Positions 1 to 5,149 of a stretch of DNA of 27,521 bases are shown here, one piece after another (positions within the stretch are counted from its first letter, which is position 1; every line of letters begins with the position of its first letter). Source of the DNA: DATMQA01 sp035566895. Lineage in GTDB: Bacteria; Verrucomicrobiota; Verrucomicrobiia; Limisphaerales; UBA8199. The notes beneath the pieces were generated by a model. The model made no database searches. It was not told the DNA's origin and worked only from the letters and a program-made list of their open reading frames with translations. A program made the translations under genes and the position numbers. The stretch spans positions 1 through 27,521 of the forward strand of contig DATMQA010000005.1 in assembly GCA_035566895.1 (NCBI GenBank), in the 5' to 3' direction.

Positions 1-72
1 AGCTTCTGCGATGTTGCGGCCCAATCCGCTTCCGCTGCCAGTTACCAACCAGACGTTAGACGATGTGTTCAT
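1..72 (-). CDS. SDR family oxidoreductase, N-terminal 24 aa (runs off left edge)
   Basis: The minus strand from position 72 reads MNTSSNVWLVTGSGSGLGRN and continues out of the window. A short beta strand followed by TGSGSGLGR is the dinucleotide-binding TGxxxGxG signature of short-chain dehydrogenases/reductases, placed at residues 11-19 as expected for a true N-terminus. The ATG is preceded by AAAGGA (complement of 80-85) seven bases upstream, a good ribosome binding site and one of the few clear ones in this window. Substrate cannot be told from this fragment. Confidence 0.8.
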   Translation of the reverse strand, partial: MNTSSNVWLVTGSGSGLGRNIAEA

Positions 73-452
73 ACTGTTTTCCTTTCGGCGTTGTGATTTG
101 TTGTTAATTGCCTTGCTCGTGCTGCGACATTTTTCGGTCACGGCTTAACGCTCCCAGGCGCCAGGCAACGAAATTATGGGCTTCGGTGTGCGAACCGGCT
201 TTGAAACAAGCCGGGTTCTTCCGCTCGCTTTCGCCTTTCGTTTCCTATTCGCTCTTCCATTTCGCTTCATAGAGCTATACTCCCAGATTGATGCGGATAC
301 GTCTAAAACATCTTTACGATTGAACCGATATCCCCGCCGAATGGAATAGCTAACCCACGCCCTGGGTGCGAAGCAGCCGTTTTCTCTTCGCATGACGGGA
401 GTCGGACAGCGACCGCGGTTCGGCACTCGCGGTCGCTGTGCGCGGGGATCTG
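73..452. other. Intergenic stretch without a supportable gene
   Basis: The only long frame here (complement 145-426) is arginine/serine rich, has no recognisable motif and overlaps a strong hairpin, so it is not called. The clear structure is the 12-bp inverted repeat at 406-439. The promoter of the leftward SDR gene must lie here, but no convincing -35/-10 pair was found. Confidence 0.4.
406..439. terminator. 12-bp perfect inverted repeat (hairpin)
   Basis: ACAGCGACCGCG (406-417) and CGCGGTCGCTGT (428-439) form a perfect GC-rich stem with a 10-nt loop. It lies 14 bases beyond the last stop (453) of the leftward reading frames of the decayed sigma-like gene, so it may be that unit's terminator. 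No T tract follows on either strand, so an intrinsic terminator is not proven. Confidence 0.4.
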
Positions 453-726
453 TCAGTCTAGGCTTGCACGAGCCGTGGGGTGATCTGTGCGCTCGGTGTT
501 GTCTTCCGCGGTGGGCGGGGCGGTTCCGTAGCGCTGTTTCCAGTTCGCGTCACGCACGTGCTTCTCCACGATTCGGATCGCCTTGTCGAGCCAGTCCCGG
601 TCGGCGCCCAGGCGCTGGAGTTCGACGGTGGAGAACCACTTGCGGGCGTTCTGCGTCGGCTTGCCCAGTGGGCCACGCGGAAATAGCCGGGTTAACCGCA
701 GCCAGCAAGCGAATATAAAAGATCAG
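453..726 (-). pseudogene. Possible chimeric tail: fragment containing ARKWFSTVELQRLGADRDWL
   Basis: A third minus-strand frame is open from just after a TGA near 727 down to the TGA at 453-455. Its central part (KPTQNARKWFSTVELQRL, then GADRDWLDKAIRIVEKHVRD) has natural amino-acid composition with regular amphipathic helices. The overlapping frame that continues the sigma-like gene turns here into arginine/proline-rich shadow sequence (RRTPAPGRRPGLARQ). The protein-like signal therefore switches frame near 660-670. This may be a deletion junction that joined the tail of another gene, or a second frameshift. I do not recognise the family. Confidence 0.4.
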
Positions 727-1591
727 GTTTAAACTGCTCGCAGCAGGCGGGTTACCAAGCCAAGTCTTGAGCAAGGCGGGCGTAAGAGGACAGACTTTTT
801 CGCGGCATGCACTTTCGACGTGCTCAACGTACATCCGTAGACGACGCCCCCCTCGCTTACCAATTTGTTCGACGCTACGTTTCAGAATCTGGCGAACCCG
901 TTCCCGCGTGAGGCGAAATTTTGCCCCCACTTCTCCTAGAGTCGGAACTTGGTCGCCGTCGCCTCCCAACCGGAGGAGAAGAATTTCCCTATTTCTGCCC
1001 CGCAAATCCGTGATAAGCGCATCAAGTGTTCGGACTAGATCCGAAACGCTCCACGGGACGTCCGCTTCCTCCGCGAACTCCCCATGCGTAGCCAGCGATT
1101 TCTGAGTATGCCTGCCCGTGCAAATCGCCGAAGAGCCGAAAACCCTTAAACTGTAAAACGTGTTGAGGCCGCAGCGACACAGCAGGATAGGCTGGAAGTC
1201 GAGTTCCACGTGCCTCCAGTGGGATAAAAATGGTTTCGTCCGTGCGCGATTCTGAAAGGAGTTTTGTATAAAGTCGCCCTTTCTCGGTGAAGGAGTTGTC
1301 CCGCGCGCCATGCTCGTCCGAAACGCCATTGAACTCACGGTTTCGGACCCCGCTAGGGGCAAAATCTCCCCGTCTCGCCCGCTCAATGATCTGACCGATT
1401 TCCGAGAACAGCGCCCTGCCATTGTCACTCGCGCGCTGGAAGTCACGCAGCGAAGCCCCGGCTAGATCTCCGAGCGCTGCAATCCGCAATCTGTGCAGCA
1501 CGGATGAAAGCTGGCTCGACTGCGGCAAATTTGAAACCCGCACTCGGCGGATGCTCTCTGGGATGAAAAAGGTTTGATTCGCTGTTGCCAC
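660..1591 (-). pseudogene. Frameshifted RpoA-CTD-like (HhH) / sigma-70 region 4-like protein
   Basis: Two minus-strand frames together make one protein. The first (GTG at 1591, open to 1022) has two helix-hairpin-helix units resembling the RNA polymerase alpha C-terminal domain: VRVSNLPQSSQLSSVLHRL..IAALGDLAG and a second copy around LRPQHVLQFKGFRLFGDLHG. The second frame takes over near 1075-1100 (GEFAEEADVPWSVSDLVRTL) and contains a sigma-region-4 helix-turn-helix: TLGEVGAKFRLTRERVRQIL. Order and content match a transcription-factor-like family that I know from Verrucomicrobia. The shift sits by a GGGG run (complement of about 1079-1082). It may be true decay or a consensus error. The protein-like signal fades after SAWPTGQ near 660. 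It starts 31 bases after the PIN gene stop, in the same direction. Confidence 0.6.
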
Positions 1592-1621
1592 TGCGTTGCT
1601 TGTGAATGTGCCTAAAAGGCT

Positions 1622-2023
1622 TTACTTCAGCCATGCAATTTTGATGTCGTTTTCGAGCGCTTTGAACTCCGGGTCACCGGTGACGAGTTCGGCCTTTCTC
1701 TCCTTCGCCAGTGCCGCAGCAAAAGCGTCGGCCAGGCTGATTCTGAAGCGCGCCTTAAAATCGGCAGCCGTGTCGGCGAGGGCGCGATTAGTGGAATGGA
1801 AATCGATGGGCAAACCTTGAAGAATTTTCGCGGCCTCCGCCCATGCTTCTGCCCCGTCCTTTTTCACAATCGAGTATTTGACCTCAGCGTAGTTTACATC
1901 GGTCATGTGCAGCGGGTTGTCCTTTTTGCCGGCGGTCACCAGTAGGCTTTCCATCGTTTCAGCGCCCGGTTCGTCCCGGAAATATGCGATAAGAGCAAAA
2001 CTATCGAGCACCTTAGCCGGCAT
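1622..2023 (-). CDS. PIN-domain ribonuclease toxin, VapC-like
   Basis: 133 aa if started at the ATG at 2023 (MPAKVLDSFALIAYF), chosen because the PIN fold begins at once with the acidic strand. The upstream in-frame extension to 2113 is low-quality sequence that overlaps the antitoxin. Conserved PIN acidic residues are visible: D7, E47 (NYAEVKY), D99 (SLADAF) and D117/E119 (TGDPEF). Such toxins cleave tRNA or rRNA and are held inactive by the paired antitoxin. The start overlaps the antitoxin stop by 11 bases (2013-2023), the usual translational coupling of vapBC operons. Target RNA unknown. Confidence 0.88.
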   Translation of the reverse strand: MPAKVLDSFALIAYFRDEPGAETMESLLVTAGKKDNPLHMTDVNYAEVKYSIVKKDGAEAWAEAAKILQGLPIDFHSTNRALADTAADFKARFRISLADAFAAALAKERKAELVTGDPEFKALENDIKIAWLK

Positions 2024-2276
2024 GGCGGTCCTCCAGTTCCCGTTCGTGCTTCTTGTGCTCGCCCCATTCCTGGGAAAGCGGACGTTCCCCCGGTTTGCGC
2101 TTGAGGATACCACGACCCTGTTTGATCAGCGCAGCCGTTACCGGCTTCAGAAGGATGCCCTCCGGCGTGGCCTGAACCACGGCTTTCGTGCCGTCCTCAA
2201 TGTGGAACTGCTTGCGCAACCAGGCGGGGATGACGACCTGGCCTTTAGTAGTGAACCAGACGGAATCGGTCTTCAT
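2013..2276 (-). CDS. AbrB/SpoVT-type antitoxin, VapB-like
   Basis: About 87 aa from MKTDSVWFTTKGQVVIPAWL; an alternative ATG at 2288 adds four residues (MGDI). The start at 2276 is preferred because GGGTGAT lies just upstream. TTKGQVVIPAWLRKQF followed by a short hairpin and GILLKP is the swapped-hairpin AbrB DNA-binding fold. The charged C-terminus (PLSQEWGEHKKHERELEDRH) is the likely toxin-wrapping tail. It is encoded just upstream of and overlapping the PIN toxin gene. An inverted repeat at 2301-2318 upstream is the likely operator through which the antitoxin or complex represses the operon. Confidence 0.85.
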   Translation of the reverse strand: MKTDSVWFTTKGQVVIPAWLRKQFHIEDGTKAVVQATPEGILLKPVTAALIKQGRGILKRKPGERPLSQEWGEHKKHERELEDRHAG

Positions 2277-2300
2277 TATATCACCCATGAATCAAACTCT

Positions 2301-2318
2301 GACATTTGTCTAAATGTC
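2301..2318. promoter_or_regulatory. Candidate operator of the VapBC-like operon
   Basis: GACATTTgtctAAATGTC has two perfect 7-bp arms with a 4-bp centre, 24 bases upstream of the antitoxin start. It directly adjoins TTGACG (complement of 2319-2324), a possible -35 box; no good -10 box was found at standard spacing. AbrB-type antitoxins normally bind such palindromes in their own promoters. Confidence 0.5.
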
Positions 2319-2324
2319 CGTCAA

Positions 2325-2605
2325 GGTTAAAATAGTAGGACAATTCCTCAGGAGCCAGATCACCTCGAAGCCACGGCGGTGCATCTCTGCGCAACGAGGG
2401 TCAGGGCGCGGGTCAACCGTAGGTTGGCCTTTCAGTTGGGCGTGCGAACGCTTGCGCTTTCGCATGTCCTCCAGGATGACCACAACAGAAAAAGATGTCT
2501 GGTTTTGCGCCTGGTGTGGCACTCGGCTGAGTTTGACAAACAATGGCCGTGGAGCCGCCACGGCCTGTTCCGAAGCGGAAGGTTTTCGCGGTATCTACCG
2601 CTGTC
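2325..2605. other. Intergenic stretch between the vapB-like gene and the 58-aa gene
   Basis: No frame here shows recognisable protein character. The one structural element is a hairpin at 2545-2565: GGCCGTGG, 5-nt loop, CCACGGCC. On the minus strand it is followed by ATTGTTTG, so it may be a weak terminator for the small-gene unit that ends at 2606. Confidence 0.35.
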
Positions 2606-2782
2606 TTACTCCGCCGCCTCAATTTCACCGACCTCAACCGTTTCTATCGGCTTGATCCGGTAATCGCAAACAAGCTGAATATCCGCGCGGCCCTTTTCCG
2701 GGTTCCGCAGGAGAACAAAGCGCAACTCGGCCTCAGCTTCGTTCGCCGGCTTTGAATACCTCACAATGTCGTTTGCTTTCAT
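2606..2782 (-). CDS. Small conserved hypothetical protein (58 aa, MKANDIVRY type)
   Basis: Too short for a usual length cut-off. The minus strand from the ATG at 2782 reads MKANDIVRYSKPANEAEAEL, then RFVLLRNPEKGRADIQLVCD, and ends EVGEIEAAE at the TAA at 2606. Composition is typical of a real acidic small protein with an SH3-like or plasmid-maintenance look: strands around NDIVRY, LRFVLL, DIQLVCD. I recall similar small proteins in verrucomicrobial accessory regions but know no function. It lies 44 bases downstream of the 52-aa gene, and the gap holds an operator-like palindrome (2791-2812) whose near edge is 8 bases before this ATG. Confidence 0.7.
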   Translation of the reverse strand: MKANDIVRYSKPANEAEAELRFVLLRNPEKGRADIQLVCDYRIKPIETVEVGEIEAAE

Positions 2783-2790
2783 AACACCAA

Positions 2791-2812
2791 TATGCGTGAC
2801 CGCTCACGCATA
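2791..2812. promoter_or_regulatory. 9-bp inverted repeat upstream of the 58-aa gene
   Basis: Arms TATGCGTGA (2791-2799) and TCACGCATA (2804-2812) are perfect, with a 4-nt centre. It sits between two small genes and immediately before the ATG at 2782, where a bound repressor would block transcription or initiation. It may equally form an RNA hairpin covering the ribosome binding region. Confidence 0.55.
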
Positions 2813-2826
2813 AACAACAGAATTAT

Positions 2827-2985
2827 TCACGTGCGCTTCGAGCGTTTCGCCCATCGCGCCACCGCCGCTTTGCGCGCGCTTTCCCGCCTCTCCTGGGCCG
2901 TCAGCTTTATGGCCCGGGCCTTCCCGCCCTTCAATCCGCCCAAACGCCCAAGCACTACGGCCGCCGCATTCTTCGTTTTCGTCAT
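2827..2985 (-). CDS. Small basic protein with GRLGGLKGGKARA motif (52 aa)
   Basis: The minus strand from the ATG at 2985 reads MTKTKNAAAVVLGRLGGLKG, then GKARAIKLTAQERRESARKA, and ends RWAKRSKRT at the TGA at 2827. The block LGRLGGLKGGKARAxxLT..ER followed by AxxARW is a recurrent signature of small basic, probably nucleic-acid-binding proteins of bacterial accessory genomes. No biochemical role is known to me. It is first of a two-gene leftward unit with the 58-aa gene, and lies back-to-back with the truncated DUF2075 gene. Confidence 0.7.
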   Translation of the reverse strand: MTKTKNAAAVVLGRLGGLKGGKARAIKLTAQERRESARKAAVARWAKRSKRT

Positions 2986-3044
2986 GCTCAACTAATGTCA
3001 CAATTCGTTTAAGGATTAAAGCGCAGTTAGCATCCGTCCGTTCC

Positions 3045-3410
3045 GTGCATTGGTTTCTCGATGACAAGGATGATACGCGGTCAAGTTATTACCTTGAAGA
3101 CGCCGCGACGGAATTCCAGGTGCAAGGCCTTGAACTCGATTGGACCTGCGTGACCTGGGATGCGGACCTGCGCTCGGACGGTTCGGGCTGGAGCTTCCAT
3201 GATTTTCGCGGCAGCCGTTGGTTGAATATCCGCGACGACAACAACCGCGTTTACCTGCGCAATGCGTATCGGGTGCTGCTGACCCGCGCGAGGCAAGGCA
3301 TGGTTATTTTTGTTCCGCCGGGAGACACCGCCGACCCGAGGCGCTCACCGGCGTTTTATGATTCGACTTTCAATTATCTTACCGGGCTTGGCATCCCGGC
3401 GTTGAGGTGA
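3045..3410 (+). pseudogene. C-terminal fragment of a DUF2075 DNA/RNA helicase
   Basis: 121 aa from a GTG. WFLDDKDDTRSSYYLEDAAT, EFQVQGLELDWTCVTWD and NAYRVLLTRARQGMVIFVPP match the last third of the DUF2075 (Schlafen-like helicase/ATPase) family, including the VLLTRARQG helicase motif VI region. The N-terminal ATPase with the Walker motifs is absent: family members are about 600 aa or more. Upstream in frame the sequence (about 2980-3035) no longer looks like the family, so the break is near 3033-3045. It is a deletion remnant and cannot be an active ATPase. Such proteins are often found with defence genes. Confidence 0.75.
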
Positions 3411-3454
3411 ATTTTACGACCCTGGCTCCCGCGCGCTCCAGGTCTGTTGTTGAT

Positions 3455-4090
3455 TCAAGGTGTTGGCTTGAGGACGCGGACACCATCGCTGTCTTCGATT
3501 AGGTTATGTTTGAGGGACCAGGGGTCGAGTTTGACGACGAAGACCTGCAAGCCTTCACGCCGGGCCAGTTTGAGGGCGGGAATCATGTCAGTGTCCCCGG
3601 AGAAGAGGATAATGCGTTCGACGACCTTTTTGAGTGAAAGCGTGGCGACATCGATGCCGATGCGCATGTCCACCCCCTTCTGCTCAAAGTTGGGGTAAAC
3701 GTCCCTGTGGGTTGGGGCCACGGGGGCACCGCCGGACAGGAGCGCCTGGCGGTAGGTCTCGCTGAACTCCCAGCCGCGCGCTTTGAGCTCGCCCCGCCGG
3801 AGGGCGACAAATCCTGTCTGGCCGAGGTCGAAGAAGAACTGCTTGCGAGCTGAATACGCCGGCATGGCCCGGTAGTCGATTTTTGAGCCGTTCACCGGGT
3901 TAGTGACTTCGCGATCAAAAGGCTCGCAGTCATAGTAAAAGATGCGAAACAGTTCTTCGTCCGGATCGAGCACAGCTTTGGCGTTTTTGACGACCTGCGC
4001 AGCGTTGGGCCAGCCGTTTGGGAGGCCGAGAATTTTGCCCAGTCCTTTACTAAACCAGCCACCGTCAATGAGGAGTGCGGTCTTTTTCAT
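3455..4090 (-). CDS. NYN-domain (LabA/DUF88-type) nuclease-fold protein
   Basis: 211 aa from MKKTALLIDGGWF at 4090. A GTG six codons upstream (4108) lies inside a hairpin and is less likely. The PIN-like NYN fold is shown by D9 in LLIDGG, D141 and D147 in KGVDMRIGIDVATLS, and the SGDTDMIPALKLA motif (D166, D168), all presumed metal ligands. Length and organisation match stand-alone NYN proteins, predicted RNases or RNA-binding proteins. No neighbour suggests a substrate. No Shine-Dalgarno sequence is seen: the leader ends with a terminator-like hairpin whose T tract reaches to about 8 bases from the ATG. Confidence 0.85.
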   Translation of the reverse strand: MKKTALLIDGGWFSKGLGKILGLPNGWPNAAQVVKNAKAVLDPDEELFRIFYYDCEPFDREVTNPVNGSKIDYRAMPAYSARKQFFFDLGQTGFVALRRGELKARGWEFSETYRQALLSGGAPVAPTHRDVYPNFEQKGVDMRIGIDVATLSLKKVVERIILFSGDTDMIPALKLARREGLQVFVVKLDPWSLKHNLIEDSDGVRVLKPTP

Positions 4091-4100
4091 AAGGAAGAAA

Positions 4101-4137
4101 AAGCCCACAGACCCTTTCGGGCCTGTGGGCAGGTTTT
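4101..4137. terminator. Strong hairpin with T tracts on both sides, at the NYN start codon
   Basis: GCCCACAG (4103-4110) pairs with CTGTGGGC (4123-4130), with an inner CCC/GGG. On the minus strand the loop is a GAAA (GNRA) tetraloop. On the plus strand AGGTTTTTT follows; on the minus strand TTTTTCTTCCTT follows and runs into the ATG at 4090. It can act as a bidirectional intrinsic terminator, but in the minus direction it would stop transcription entering the NYN gene, as an attenuator does. Confidence 0.65.
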
Positions 4138-4157
4138 TTGCCAGCCTACTGGCGTAG

Positions 4158-4213
4158 CGGATTTAAATCCGTGAACGTCGCCGTTCTGGGTACAATGTGC
4201 TCCATTGTATCCC
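4158..4213. promoter_or_regulatory. Three consecutive inverted repeats upstream of the NYN gene
   Basis: In order: the perfect palindrome CGGATTTAAATCCG (4158-4171); GAACG-tcgc-CGTTC (4173-4186); and GGGTACAATG (4188-4197) facing CATTGTATCCC (4203-4213), which pair with a single bulge. They abut with one base between. No coding frame uses this stretch. They may be a structured leader, stacked operators or a decayed palindromic repeat. Confidence 0.5.
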
Positions 4214-4528
4214 ATCGGGCAACAGAAATCGCAAGCAGGCTGGATGCCAGACGCACCTCGGGCGTCCCAGCAGGAAGCTTGCATCGGTTCATAGTCCATA
4301 AAAGCAGCTCATGTTGCGGCCAAACGGAACAAGATGTACGAAAATTCGGCACTGTTGAGGTTTGCCGGAGAGCAAAGGGGGTCACCCATTAGGGCGGGAT
4401 TGCGAGCGCCAAACCGCAGATATCCTAGACCATCACTCTCATAATATGCATATGGATTGATGGATGATGGATGATGGAGGCTAACCGGAAATGTTCACGT
4501 TCGGCGGAGGGGAGAGCGGCAAGAATTG
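4214..4528. other. Intergenic stretch with GATGGATGATGG-type short repeats
   Basis: Nothing coding is supportable. The stretch 4453-4479 is a run of TGGATTGATGGATGATGG units, echoed at 4715-4753 and in inverse orientation at 7479-7509. Confidence 0.4.
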
Positions 4529-4588
4529 TTTTTCAGCGACGCGGACAGCGGAGGTTTGGGGGATGATGAGAGCCGCGTCGCTGAAAAA
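4529..4588. repeat. Long inverted repeat, 16-bp perfect arms
   Basis: TTTTTCAGCGACGCGG (4529-4544) and CCGCGTCGCTGAAAAA (4573-4588) are exact reverse complements around a 28-nt centre. The arms start and end with A/T runs, as in a hairpin terminator or a small palindromic mobile repeat. No gene lies inside. Confidence 0.6.
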
Positions 4589-4611
4589 TTAGATTTGTGT
4601 GGGAACGTACC

Positions 4612-4668
4612 CCCCGGGTGGCGGACGCTTTTAGAAGGGGAATTTTAGTGAAGCGTCCTTACCCGGGG
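4612..4668. repeat. Second long inverted repeat (8+8 bp arms)
   Basis: CCCCGGGT plus GGACGCTT (4612-4619, 4623-4630) pair with AAGCGTCC plus ACCCGGGG (4651-4658, 4661-4668), leaving a small internal loop and a 20-nt apex. It lies 23 bases after the 4529-4588 repeat and 10 before a terminator-like hairpin. Confidence 0.6.
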
Positions 4669-4977
4669 CTAATTTCTTAAACCCCTGGCGCTGGCGGGGT
4701 TTTTTAGACGGGGAGTGGATGGGTGATGGATTGAGGGGTTGGTGGATTGATGGAGGGCGGGGCGAGGCTCCGTCACGATCATATTATCGGCGACGAAGAT
4801 GGTGCCGTAATCCTGGCAGCCGGGTCCCGGCGCCACCCAGTGAACCACGACGCTGTTGAACCCTTCTGCGGAACTGAAAGCCAGCGTTTGCGACTGCCAA
4901 GTGCAGGGACACAAAGCCGTCGCGTTGGCGGTCACGCTCCCAACCAGCGTGCCGTTCAGGTAGGCCGTCACCTGCAT
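4669..4977 (-). pseudogene. C-terminal fragment of a secreted protein
   Basis: 102 aa. The first two thirds (MQVTAYLNGTLVGSVTANAT, then TLAFSSAEGFNSVVVHWVAP and DYGTIFVADNMIVT) are strand-rich and recall a domain seen at the end of secreted verrucomicrobial proteins, with the phrase 'cqDYGpIFvaDNm.Vt'. The last third runs through repeat DNA and is not protein-like. An in-frame TAA precedes the ATG by one codon and there is no signal peptide, so the N-terminal part was lost. Confidence 0.5.
4679..4705. terminator. Terminator-like hairpin
   Basis: AAACCCC (4679-4685) pairs with GGGGTTT (4696-4702), followed by more T on the plus strand. On the minus strand the stem ends in TTTAAG. It lies at the 3' end of the minus-strand secreted-protein fragment and probably served that gene. 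Confidence 0.55.
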
Positions 4978-5149
4978 GGTTTAGAGCATTATGGGATGAT
5001 ACTGCGAGAAAAAAGCACGATTTCTTTCGTGTGCTTCGTGTATTTCGTGGTTTGTCTGTCTGAATGGTTCTGTCATCCGCCCCAGAACTGCTGTTATCGA
5101 GTTTTTGTTCGCAACCTCGGGCATTTTATGGTAAGGACATAGTATTCCT
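4978..5149. repeat. Intergenic stretch with TTCGTGTATTTCGTGGT phrase
   Basis: 5027-5054 carries the TTCGTGTGCTTCGTG / TTCGTGTATTTCGTGG phrase that recurs between genes in many GC-rich bacterial genomes (known to me by pattern). A cousin (ACAAAAGATCACAAAG..) is at 18083-18108. No clear promoter for the gene at 5150 was found. Confidence 0.4.

Noticed and set aside
145..426. 93-aa minus-strand frame
   Set aside because: Low-quality Arg/Ser/Pro-rich sequence, overlaps a GC-rich hairpin, no start signal or motif.
2310..2663. Several overlapping frames on both strands, one with a WFCAWCGTRL zinc-ribbon-like phrase
   Set aside because: Only one CxxC pair and no second half of a ribbon; none of the competing frames has natural composition.
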